A stretch of 64,000 bases of DNA, from contig NC_084711.1 of NCBI RefSeq assembly GCF_033807575.1, positions 10,540,001-10,604,000 on the forward strand, in the 5' to 3' direction. The stretch comes from Cydia pomonella. Lineage: Eukaryota; Arthropoda; Insecta; Lepidoptera; Tortricidae. The notes beneath the pieces are model-generated. The model worked only from the letters and a program-made list of their open reading frames with translations. It was not told the DNA's origin and searched no databases. Both the position numbers and the translations under genes were made by a program. Of the stretch, positions 32,749 through 43,524 are shown piece by piece; position 1 is the first letter of the stretch; the number at the start of each line of letters is the position of its first letter.

Positions 32749-33504
32749 ACTGGTAGGTACTTGTATTGTAAATCAAATACAACAATATATTCATAGGAAT
32801 AATACTTTATTCGCAAGGATTTCTTATAATATTTTAAATAAAACTGTCTGATTCGCATTTTATAACACGCTTGTTAAAAGTATAGGGAAACAGCAATTAT
32901 ATGTTTATACAGACGTTATAAATAACGTGATTCTGAGCAGACCATTAAGCCATTAAGGAGGAATTGCTATATTCTAATCATTATATGATTATTAATGCTT
33001 TAAAATAATATAAAGGCTAATGATTCCTAAAATAGTATATTTTCTACCTTAATGATATTTTCTAAAATAAAAACTTATAATACGTATTGATCATGATAAC
33101 TGACAAATAAAATGCTCCAATAAATATTCCTTCACATAACATTTCTCTTCATTTATACTGACTAAAAATATCACAGACATCATTCTTGAAACACATTATA
33201 ATATGTATGCGATTAGGTACTTGGAATTATAGAACAGTGAGTACTTACCTACCACGTACAACTTTCAAAACGTTTCAAAATATTGCCGAACGGAAATAAA
33301 TCTAGTAAGTACCAGTTAAATTAACCGGGGATTAAAGAAACGAGACGTCAAGAATATCGGTTGTTTTGATTTATTAGATTCCCATTATTTGCAGTAGACA
33401 ACTGACGTGCGAAACTGAAAAATATTTCGTTGCGTCCTAATAGTTACCCCCACTAAATGGCGCTGACGGAACTGAACGTCAAGTATTTAGTGGTACCTAA
33501 CTGA

Positions 33505-33770
33505 CGACCAGTTTGGCCTAGTGGGTAGTGACCCTGCCTACGAAGCTGATGGTCCCGGGTTCAAATCCTGGTAAGGGCATTTATTCGTGTGATGAGCATG
33601 GATATTTGTTCCTGAGTCATGGGTGTTTTCTATGTATTTAAGTATTTATAAATATCTATATATTATATATATATCGTTGTCTAAGTACCCTCAACACAAG
33701 CCTTATTGAGCTTACTGTGGGACTTAGTCAATTTGTGTAATTATGTCCTATAATATTTATTTATTTATTT
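33505..33770 (+). mobile_element. Full-length tRNA-derived SINE
   Basis: The head GGCCTAGTGGGTAGTGACC resembles an A box, and GGTCCCGGGTTCAAATCC is a clear B box. The body has TTGTTCCTGAGTCATGGGTG and TTATTGAGCTTACTGTGGG and ends in (TATT)n. TAACTG occurs just before and just after, a possible target duplication. It is the best reference copy for the other SINE pieces here. Confidence 0.85.
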
Positions 33771-34102
33771 AACTGCCTCCCTGTCGCACTTGTAAATTCG
33801 TACGTAAGTGTGACAGGGAGGCTACACGTCGAATGTGGTTCGCGGTGTAGGCCAGAGGGCGGAAATTTCGCCAATTGCGGGCATCATTCTCTTTTGCTCC
33901 AATCAAGACTTAATTACGGTGACAGAGAAAGATGCCCGCAATTGGCGAACTTCGGTGTTCAATATACCAAAATGTTAAACTCACGTCGCGTCACTGAAGT
34001 CCTCAGACGAATGTGATACGGCGCGGGTCTTGAACGGTACCTGAGTACACAGAACTCCCGGGAGTTCCAAAACATCAGAACACAAACTTAAGGTCTACCC
34101 GT

Positions 34103-34400
34103 AATAGACCGCGGGCCAGGAGCATACATATAATGAAAGTCATCGCCTTCTGGTTGATGCTTTGTCAGATGATAGTTTAGATACTATCATGAAGTAAATA
34201 AAAAAAATAGTCAGCCGGTTGTAACGCGGCGAAAAGACATGAACATGTTAATTTTTTTTTTCAGTTATCGGCTCCCGATTGATACTGTGACAGATCATAG
34301 TTTAGATGCTATTTATAAATAAAATAAACTGGCTGACGTTTTTAAATTCACATCTAAACTATCATCTGACAAAGTATGAAACGGGAGGCGATGACTAAAT
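34103..34400 (+). repeat. Repeat family G, copy 1
   Basis: It has ATAGACCGCGGGCCAGGAGC, TTTGTCAGATGATAGTTTAG and GCCGGTTGTAACGCGG. The same order is seen at 48898-49310. It may be a Helitron-like or other non-coding element; the class was not decided. Confidence 0.55.
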
Positions 34401-35182
34401 TTTTTTTTTTTTTTTTTATATGTTTCGGTGACTGTCCAGCAACGGAGCGGTAGCTGACGGCCATGAGGGCTCATCATGTATAGCCGTTACCTACTATACG
34501 ATTTATCGCCCGGGAGGCCATTGGTCTAGCTAGGGAATCTGTTCCTGGCTCGCGGGATGCGGGTTTTAGTATGAGCTGGTGTTACAAGTTATAAGTAAAT
34601 TATTTACCGTTTTGCAGTTGTACGTAGTATTTAGATACTTTAAACATATATACTTACATACTTAGAACTCATTAATGATATTGTCAACATTGCTATTATC
34701 ATTTTCTTGTATTTTAAGTTTTTGCAGTTACACAATAAATTTACTGACACCCAAGTTAATGCCCAACGCTATTATGTCGTTAGTTTAAGTTGAATAAAAT
34801 CGATCGATCAATTAACAGCAACACTCATAAATAAATTGATGCTGACTGCATATATTTGAGGACAATTTAGTTTTATTTACTAAGTAGAGCAGTGGTTCCC
34901 AAATTAACTGGGTTCCGACACACCTAACAAAATTGCCACATTCGGAACCTCTTGGCCCTCTTAAAAGGGGAGCATAAAATATTATTGCTAACGCTCACAT
35001 TACCTATTAGTTTCAGGGCCCATTCAATATGCGCTTGCGACCCACCAAGCAACCCATAATTTGGGAAACGCTGCTCTAGAGTCTAATAATCGGTCAAAAG
35101 GGCAATGCTGACTATAACAGTAAAAATAAATATATTATTCCTTATTTACTTAAATATGATTTTTTTCGTATGTTTCTATAGT
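34401..35182. other. Unannotated intergenic stretch
   Basis: A T-run at 34401-34418 and AT-rich sequence; no gene or clear repeat was supported. Confidence 0.4.
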
Positions 35183-36022
35183 TTCTATTTTTCTCCGTGA
35201 GCTTCTACGGATTATCGTCTTATCTATTGTTTAAAAACTGCAAAGGCGCGTGCCACTATGAAAAAATGGTCAAGCCGCATAGGTAGCGTTTATTGAATTA
35301 CTACTCTATTGAGCACGGAATAAGATTCATTATGAACTAATACAGAATTCTAACAGAATAGCTGTCTGTACCCCTAGTGTAAATAAATTCGATTTCGAAA
35401 CGTGACGTACGCGTTTGCGTTTAGTCTCATTTTGTATTGGATTTAGAAAGAGCGCGCCAAGCGGGACGTTTTGGAAACTCAAAATCCTATACAAAATGAG
35501 ACTTAACGCAAACGCGTTCGTCACGTTATGATGTCGATCAAATTTACACTAGGGGTACTGATCTCTATTGGTGCGTCTAATGTAGGCGACTAAACGCTCT
35601 CAAACCAGCTTAACTTGTGACCACCCAAATATATTTGTGTGAAAATCCGGCCCTGTTTTTTACCTGCTCCTCGAGAAACATAACATTGCTTCCTTGGCGC
35701 TAGCTAGCCGTGCGCTCGCATTACCAGTGCAAGCGAGGTCTTCGAATACGTATCTTTGTTTCGGATCGCAGTGTCACAAGTTAAGCTGGTTTGAGAGCGT
35801 TTAGTCGCCTACCTTAAACGCACCAATAGAGATCAGACAGCTATTCTGTTAGAATTCTGTATTAGTTCATAATGAATCTTATTCCGTGCTCAATAGAGTA
35901 GTAATTCAATAAACGCTACCTATGCGGCTTGACCATTTTTTCATAGTGGCACGCGCCTTTGCGGTTTTTAAACAATAGATAAGACGATAATCCGTAGAAG
36001 CTCACGGAGAAAAATAGAAACT
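35183..36022. repeat. Large foldback element with an insertion in one arm
   Basis: The arms 35183-35368 plus 35561-35630 and 35770-36022 are nearly perfect inverted copies (GTTTCTATTTTTCTCCGTGA at the left, TCACGGAGAAAAATAGAAAC at the right). The left arm is broken by the 189-bp element at 35369-35557. Confidence 0.85.
35369..35557. mobile_element. Intact 189-bp MITE inside the foldback arm
   Basis: The ends are TACCCCTAGTGTAAAT and ATTTACACTAGGGGTA, with CTG repeated on both sides (35366-35368, 35558-35560). The uninterrupted opposite arm shows the empty site AGCTGTCTGATCTC in reverse complement. The inner palindrome GTCTCATTTTGTATTGG is shared with 4487-4627. Confidence 0.85.
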
Positions 36023-36259
36023 ATACTAAACGGAATCGTATAAAAATTAAATTCCAATATTTTATACGTCTCAATACATTTTAAAGCTAGTGTATGTCTC
36101 ATATGTACTTTTAAATGTATATAAAGTACAAAATATTAAAGTAAATAATACTACTCTAATACTTAACACTACGTGCATTTTTACTGAAAATATTTGATTT
36201 TGTTATATTATACTACTTATATTTAATTAGATCCTATCGTGAGAAGAGACATGATAGAG

Positions 36260-36415
36260 TCAGATCAGATCAAGATAAGTTGGTAGCGATTTTGGCAGCC
36301 TAGACAGTGCAAGTGTTATTTTGAACGTCAAACTTCTATGAAATTATGACGTTTACTTAACACTTGCACGGGCTGGGCTAACAAAATCGGTGCAAACTTA
36401 GCTTGGTCTGACTAG
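36260..36415. repeat. Foldback MITE
   Basis: AGTGCAAGTGTTATTTTGAAC faces GTTTACTTAACACTTGCAC, with AGTCAGATCAGATCAAG / CTTGGTCTGACT at the ends. Confidence 0.6.
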
Positions 36416-36445
36416 ATGCACTCGTCATTTGTTACGGGCATAGAT

Positions 36446-36717
36446 TCATGTACGCGGTTCCCACATTGATGCGAATTCGCACGTCGCTCCGGTGTACGAG
36501 CGTGACAGCGCTATGCACGTAAATAGCGATGTCCCGCTCGCACACCGCAGCGACGTGCGAATTCGCACCTAATGTGAAGAACGCCTGGTAGTTTAAGAAA
36601 AAAATCGTGCGCCGGTGTTTGACAGTTGACGTTAACTTTTAACAACCACAGTTGCCACAAATGTATGGATGTGTACAGTGCCATCTACATTAGATGTCAA
36701 ATTGGACGCACGATCGA
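36446..36717. repeat. Two adjacent MITE-like palindromes
   Basis: At 36446-36592 GCGAATTCGCACGTCGCTCC is mirrored by GCGACGTGCGAATTCGC. At 36603-36717 AATCGTGCG at the left pairs with CGCACGAT at the right. Confidence 0.6.
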
Positions 36718-36852
36718 ATTTGTCTTAGATTTTACACATTACTAACAATCAATGAATCTTTGATATATGTGAAATTGGCTTATTGTAATTGTCTGATCAA
36801 AGAGAGAGAGTTCCTAGAGTGATGGTGTAATTGTACTGTCGGCTGCAGAGAA

Positions 36853-36891
36853 AAGGCACCCCCCCCCCTCACCCCCCCCCCCCCCCCCCAC
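36853..36891. repeat. Poly-C tract
   Basis: Nearly continuous C (interrupted by TCA) over about 39 bp. It is low complexity and prone to length error. Confidence 0.85.
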
Positions 36892-37088
36892 CGCATATAA
36901 GTTTGTATGCAAAGCGAATAATATTGCTGACTGTACATACGTTTCCAAATTATGATCTCCAATGTTTTCTAGCATATTACAAAACTGATTGCATTGAGGC
37001 TTCATACCAATGCCGCATACATACATTTTATTAAATTGAAACCTTTAATTCCACTCCGTTTATTTAAACTTGCTGTAATCACAGCATT

Positions 37089-37393
37089 AAGGTGCAGTAG
37101 GTTCAGAAAACACATTTTAAAAAGTCACAAACAAATCACGAACATAAGTCTTAAATGCAGTTTAAAAAATTATACTTAATAAATTTTGCACAGAAGCTAA
37201 AGTTTTATTTTAAAATGAGCAAAAGACACACACAAATATGCTTATATATGCTTGAGGTAACACAGCGATTACTTTTTATTAAACATACAAAAAAAAATCA
37301 AACGATATCCGCGCTCCCGGGCGCGCGCTTCCATCTCGCTCACGCTTACGCTCAGTGAGAGTGAGAGAAGAACACGAACTTACTGCACCTTAA
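37089..37393. repeat. MITE with TTAAGGTGCAGTA ends
   Basis: The left end TTAAGGTGCAGTAGGTTC is mirrored by GAACTTACTGCACCTTAA. The interior is AT-rich and non-coding. Confidence 0.6.
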
Positions 37394-38867
37394 ACTAACA
37401 CTCTCTTTTTACAAACAAGCTGCACGAAAATGTTCTTAACTTACCTCCTTATTCATAAAACTTTACGAGCCTGATTTAGTTAAATAGATGTTTTATCCCT
37501 TTCTTACGAATACATAAGTCAAAATGTCAAATTAAGACATAAGAAAAAGACAAACGATTCAAGAAACGATTGCTTGCGCTAATTCAAGCTTGTAATGAGC
37601 TTATGAATAAATATTTCCTACTGTATTATTTCGAATTAGCTAGAGCAAACTAACATTTGCAAGCGCGTATTTAAGGTGGTTCGACTAGGTTACCCAAAGC
37701 TTAAACCTCACTAGATGGCGCCACAATTGCAAATTTTGAGTTTTAATTTTTTTGTGGAGTAGTCTTGGTATTTCTATACTGTAAATTATGTTTAGCGCAC
37801 TCTTTAAATAAATATTGAACTATTACAACAAACATTGAACACTTAATTGTACAAAAACTACCCCTTAATGTCGACAGAATGTTTCTTGACTCTATTTCTA
37901 AGTATCACTCACACATTCAAACAGTCTTACTGGGATCCTTGTAGTAGACAATTTGGCACAGCGTGAGTAGGCTTCAATAGCGTTGCGGTATGTACGTGGA
38001 AATACATGCAAGAGGATGTGGGTTCGAGACTCATTAATTTTTTTTTTGTTATCAGTATTATCAAGTACCTATTATTAATAAATTATTTTATGAGAAATAT
38101 GAGCGTTTTCCATAAAAATATTAAAAATCTGATTCTCACACATCATGATATTTTTGGGTTCTTCCAACTCAGAATCACTAGCATAATCAATCCTCGTGCT
38201 AAAAAAACCCGAAAATTTGTATTGAAATTTTAGTTTTACATTGAAATTTCTTTCACACTAAAATGTGACGTAATAGTATGGATATTTTAGGATATCTTTT
38301 TTTAATGCTAGGGTGGAGAAGATTCTAAGTAGAATGAACCTAAGAAAGTCAAATTTGTAAGTCAGATTTTCCGGTATTTTTTTCAAAAAAAAAAAAACGC
38401 TGTTTTGTTCTAAAATTAAAGCAATCCCTTACTGCCCAGCCTTTAAAAAAGTAGGTACTATTTTACAGTAGAATTAAAACATTTTTTTACGATATATTTA
38501 ATTAAATTACAGTGAGTTACAAAATTGCATGGCCTTCTATTTATAACCATTATAAAAAGAAATGAGATATTTACCATGTTTGTTTATATTATTGATTTCC
38601 CGATATTTTGACACAACTAGAAGTTTCACACAATGCCTAGAGATAGAAAATTATTTATTTATTGTCAATTTCATTCAACGGATCACATCATATCCAATTT
38701 ATGTGTTTATGTATTGCATTGTTTTCTACCTAGTTGGTTATTAAATTCTGTTCCTGCAATAATCTTTATCTACATAAAATATACCAACGAAAGTATAATA
38801 AAGTATATATTAAAATGAAGTACACAAAATCAGGAATTACATATGACAATATCATTCAAAATCGCCT
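37394..38867. other. Unannotated intergenic stretch
   Basis: AT-rich, with no exon or full repeat supported. AAGGTGGTTCGACT at about 37673 is mirrored by ATCGAACCACCTT at about 41683, perhaps ends of a larger composite element. Confidence 0.4.
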
Positions 38868-39306
38868 CCTCTGGCTTTGACACAGGCCCTCAAACGACGA
38901 GGCCAGTCATCAATAGCGGCACGCACGATTGTCATGTCTAATTCCGTCACTGTCTTAACTATGGCCCGCTTGAGGGAGTTAAGATTTGTGTGGGGTTTAG
39001 CACAGGCTTTCTCCTCAATAACCTGCTATATGGTATAATCCAGGGGGTTAAGGTCCGGGCTGGAGGACGGCCAGTCTTCGTGGGCAATAAAGTCAATTTT
39101 GTTCCTTCGAAACCAGGCTTGAGTTGTTTTTGCCTTATGTGCAGGAGCTAAGTCCTGTTCAAAGATCCATGGCTGGTTTTGAAATAGGGTGTGGCTTAAG
39201 GGCTTCACTATTTTCACACCTTTTTCACAGAAATGAATCTGTGTTAGCCCTGAGTATGACACACCCAAAATCATGTTTGGCGGGTGCTCACATTTGTGCA
39301 ACGCAA
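38868..39306 (-). pseudogene. Tc1/mariner-type transposase C-terminal relic
   Basis: The minus strand shows the DDE-superfamily block 'WIFEQDLAPAHKAKTTQAW' (second catalytic D in QD) and 'DWPSSSPDLNPLDY' with the third acidic residue, then 'RRLRACVKARGGDFE' to the natural stop. A TAG interrupts the frame right after 'LDYTI'. The N-terminal half is absent; the 5' side is cut by MITE B copy 2 at 39308. It is inactive. Confidence 0.85.
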
Positions 39307-39307
39307 T

Positions 39308-40003
39308 AGGGTTGTTTCCATCTACAAATCTTAGGGCATAATTGTATCCCAAAAAATTGTTTTGGATTATAAAAACATGTTGACACTGTTGACAGTTAGG
39401 GGGCGTCCATTAATCGCGTCATATTGTATAGGGGGGGGGGAGGGGGTCAGCAAAAAATCACCAATGATCACCACAGGGGACGGGGGGGTATGGACACGTA
39501 TCACGTGTATTTTTTTTTCATCTGTGCTATACTGTATTATAGTCAATAAAATAAAAATAATAGTTTTCCGCCCTTATTATCCTTCACGTGTACTTAGGTT
39601 CATTTGTTAGAAAACTGTTCTTTAGTTGTCGAAAAAAATACACGTCATATTGGATGGGGGGGGGGGTCCTGAAAATATCACCAAAGATCACCATGGGGGA
39701 GGGGGGGGTCTAAAACAAGCCAAAAACGTATGACGCGATTAATGGACGCCCCCTTAGGCGATTAACAACAAATGACAAATATCAGTTGACAGTTCGTATC
39801 TTCTACGTGTGTATGTAGTTATGTGTCAAACCATAAACTGTGACGTCACACAATTTTCAAAGAGCGTTTTGGGCGTGAAAGCATCTGTCAAAATATATTT
39901 TGTTAATTTAACATATTTAAAGCCGTTTTTAGTATAAAAGCTGAATTTTAAGGCAACTTTTAGTTAATATAGAAAGTAATACAAGCGTTTCAAAAAATTG
40001 GAA
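39308..40003. mobile_element. MITE family B, copy 2, inserted into the transposase relic
   Basis: Left end AGGGTTGTTTCCATC is preceded by AT. The right end is truncated after AAAAATTGGAA. Compared with copy 1 it lacks an inner segment (AACATGTTGACACTG junction) and carries a second MITE at 39399-39753. Confidence 0.75.
39399..39753. mobile_element. PIF/Harbinger-like MITE (355 bp) inside MITE B
   Basis: Perfect 25-bp terminal inverted repeats start GGGGGCGTCCATTAATCGCG. TTA is duplicated at 39396-39398 and 39754-39756, and the empty site CAGTTAGGCGA is readable in copies 1 and 3 of MITE B. The interior has G-runs and no coding sequence. Confidence 0.88.
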
Positions 40004-40199
40004 TACGATTCTCTTTTAGGCCCCAATTCATTATAGATACGACGAGATAAGCGTTATGTGTGATATATAATTATAGCTCACAAATCCACCACATTATGTC
40101 ATTTTTTATTTTTTCGGTAGCATTTGTTTTAACGGAAATAAAGAGGTTGCAAATCGAGTAACAGAACTTCAGAACAGATATCATTTGATATTTACCAGT

Positions 40200-40410
40200 C
40201 GCTTTTCGGTGAAGGAAAACATCGTGAGGAAACTGGACTAATCCCAACAAGGCTTAGTTTTACCCTCTGGGTTGGAAGGTCAGATGGCAGTGGCTTTCGT
40301 AAAAACTAGTGCCTACGCCAAATCTTGGGATTAGTAGTCAAAGCGGACCCCAAGCTCCATTGAGCCGTGGCAATATGCTGGGACAACGCTAGGAAGAAAG
40401 AAAGAAATCG
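40200..40410 (+). repeat. LINE/SINE 3'-tail family H, copy 1
   Basis: AAACATCGTGAGGAAACTGG, CCTCTGGGTTGGAAGGTCAG and GTGCCTACGCCAAATC, ending GGGACAACGCTAGGAAGAAAG. A second copy is at 45530-45722. It is common in Lepidoptera as the 3' end of RTE-type elements (family placement from memory, not tested). Confidence 0.65.
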
Positions 40411-40787
40411 AGTAACAGAACTTAGTAACCAACTAGGTATAATAGTTATGATGTAAATGTCCATAACATGTTGGAGTCATATATGTATTAGCCAACTAAT
40501 TATTCAAGATCAATACACTTAGCTCCCTTAGGTATTCGCCTAAGTACAATCTCGGGCAAAATTGAGTTTTATAAAAGTGAACTAGTTTCTAGGTCATATT
40601 TTCTATGAATTGGTCATTTTTGTAGACTCCAATTACAGTTACACTTTTCCTGGTTTTTCGCGGACCAGAATATCGATGATTTTTGTAACTTGATTTAGAC
40701 GTTGCTATCATTTTCAATCCAAAAACAAATAAAATCACAATTCAGAACATGCGGCAGCGTTGTTTTCTATCAAGTACCTCAAGCACC

Positions 40788-40920
40788 AGGGCGGCTACCG
40801 GGAAAATCGAAATTCGTCAATTTCGGGCATTTTTCTCTGTCACTCTAATTACGTCTTAGTGAGAGTAAAAGAGAAAGATCCCCGCAATTTGCGAATTTCG
40901 GTTTTCGCGGTAGGCCCCCA
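40788..40920. repeat. Small palindromic MITE (family E), intact
   Basis: GGCGGCTACCGGGAAAATCG is mirrored by CGGTTTTCGCGGTAGGCCCC, with CTCTGTCACTCTAATTACG / AGTGAGAGTAAAAGAG inside. It serves as the empty-site reference for the split copy at 6380-6962. Confidence 0.65.
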
Positions 40921-41984
40921 GGTCCTGTCAAGTTTCAGCAGTGTTGCCAGGTGACCGGAAGAGAATTATCGCACTTGAGTGTCAATATTATTGTACCGTT
41001 GAAAAAAATATCGTACGCCAATCAAAAAGGCAGCCCCTAAAAATGTCTAGCAAAATAAGCTTAAATTTCCAATATATAATAAAAAAAGACAATTTTCGTC
41101 TAAATTGCGCAAAAAATCTGTTTATGTTTGTGTATTTTTGGGATAGACTCAAACGGTATACAGGAAATTGTGACATTTTAAACTTTAAACTTACACCAAG
41201 GAGCCGAACACCCAAAAGATACTAATCTTAGCCTATTTCTGAGAGAAAGTGTCATATTTTGCTTCAAATTACTAGACTTTTAAGGTGGCATCATCCAAGG
41301 GCTGAAATTATAGTACTTTAGTGTACGATAATGCTCTTCAAATTATCTTACATGTACGACAATTATCGTACGCCTGGTCACACTGAGTGTCAGTGTCGAC
41401 AGAGTCAGCTAAAAACGCGTCAAACATCGCAACGTCGCGCCGATGGCCGTGCGAGGCATGGAGTGGCAACGCCGCAATGTATTTGTACACGACATTTGTC
41501 ACACACACATGAGTAAAATGTATAAAAATATAACGTTGATTATTGCATGATTTCTGTATGAAACAAAGTTTTTCTATTAATTTAGCGCAAATGAATATTC
41601 GAAAGTAGATAGATGCGCAACTATTTATATAATAATATTGTGTAATTAATTAATTAATAGCGATTGTTTTTTGTATGAAAATCGAACCACCTTAAGGAGA
41701 TGTATGGCTTTTATTTATTTTTTTCAAAATTTTTTATGAATTCTAGTTACAATTTTACATGACAACTACTCAATATATTTTATTATTCCAAGTAGTTTTT
41801 CTAATAACTAAGCTTTCCTATTTAGATTGCCAGATACCCAGTCTACTTTGTTGCTTTGCCCTAAAGTTGTCTGTTATAAAATACTTTACAGTACATATGG
41901 GGCTACTTTATAGCACTAGTGCGAGAAGTAGCATATTATGTTACTGTGTCGAACATTTAAAGGGCCATATGTACTGTAAAACGT

Positions 41985-42112
41985 TGTACGATACATGTGC
42001 GAATAGGTAATTCGCAACTCGTGTCGATTTAAAACACTCCCTTCGGTCGTGTTTTAATTTATCGCCACTCGTTTCGAATTTCCTATTTTTCGCACTTGTA
42101 TCGTAATGTACT
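41985..42112. repeat. Palindromic repeat
   Basis: GTGCGAATAGGTAATTCGC faces TTCCTATTTTTCGCAC, and GATTTAAAACAC faces GTGTTTTAATTT around CCTTCGG. Confidence 0.55.
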
Positions 42113-42582
42113 ATTTCGGTGTCAGTATGACCTACATATATATTCAGTCCGTAAATTATTGCAGGTGACTAAATAAACAGCCTGTATAAATAATATTTTA
42201 GTAAGTTACTTCTTCTTATTTATATTTTAACGAAAAAATACAAAAGTATATTTCAAAACGGCCCTCAATTTACGCTAGCTAATTCTCATAGGTTTTCTGT
42301 AAAGCAGGCTTTAGACAAGCCTAAATTAACTAGGTACGTGAAAAAAACTGTGTAAAGTAAAAATACATGTCTGACTTACATGATAACTGCCTCTACACAT
42401 GTTTTATTGCAGTTTATTTACGCAACCATGTCTAAAGGTCGTAATAATAATAATGGTAGCTATTTACTTGGCAATCAGAGAGCATCGTAAGTGGAAGTCG
42501 ACTCGGTGGAATGTTGACGATTTAGCACGTGACTCGATCCGTTCGATCTCGAGGACGATGATGTGCTGGAAGGAATCCAAGA

Positions 42583-42670
42583 CAATACAAATATTATTTA
42601 TTGCACGCCTCAATAAAAAATAATACAGAAAAAAACAGCAACAGAAGTAAAGGTAAACAACAGGCCGTCT
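42583..42670 (-). repeat. Retroposon 3' tail, reverse copy
   Basis: ATTGCACGCCTCAATA and GGTAAACAACAGGCCGTCTT are the reverse complement of the tail at 1700-1800. Confidence 0.65.
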
Positions 42671-43524
42671 TATTGCTTAAAAACCATAGTAGGTATATTA
42701 TGCCGACCTCGCAACAATTTTCCTTAAAATAATAAAAATATACTTGAGATTCTCAATCTAGCCCTTTCTTTTCATATCACACAATAAAGTATGTCTTGTT
42801 TTTCTAATTTAACCAACAAGGTGCCACAAAGTACGTTTTAGATTAGTTAATTCATTAAGGTTACACATCAAATTTCAACTCAATCGGTCCAGTAATTTTG
42901 TAACATACAGACAGACGAGCACGACAAGTGTTGAATTATTTTAATTTTGAGGTATGAGCCCTAAAACTGTAAAATAGCCCAATATTGTAGCAGATTTGAG
43001 AGCTGAAGGCAAGAAGTTAACTATATGGTGCTGAATTTCTCTGTATAAGGTATACCCGGATAAGATCGGCTATTTTTAGTAGAGTTGGAAGGGCGGTACA
43101 AAAAACTATATTACTTATTTCTCACTAACTTTTACTTCTGAATGTTACATGCAAATAATAAAGATAAAAAATAAAATATTTTTCTAGACAGCAAACCTTC
43201 TTCTTTCTTCAAGATCGGACTAATTGCTGATTCGAACTCTAAAGCAAGGAAAATAAGTTGCATGCATACGTTGAAAAATCCAGTCTTATCCATTAAATTC
43301 AAAATAGAGTATAAATAAATAAATTTCACCCTGTTCACACGTTTTTTTAAACGTTCCTAACACACTATTGAGCGGTTACTACAATATGGCAAGAGGGGCG
43401 GGATGAAATGGCGTCATACATTGTACTGCTAGTGATGTAAAATAACTGCTGGTTTGGTAGCAATTGCGATTATACGATCTACCCTCCATCTGATCTTATC
43501 CAGGTATTATTTGTTTATATTTGC

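Noticed and set aside
33505..33600. tRNA-like A and B boxes
   Set aside because: They belong to the head of a SINE. No cloverleaf with a paired acceptor stem and anticodon arm can be drawn, and the same head recurs in decayed copies.
36853..36891. Poly-C tract as a possible regulatory G-quadruplex
   Set aside because: No nearby gene or promoter could be supported, and such runs are frequent and error-prone in this genome.
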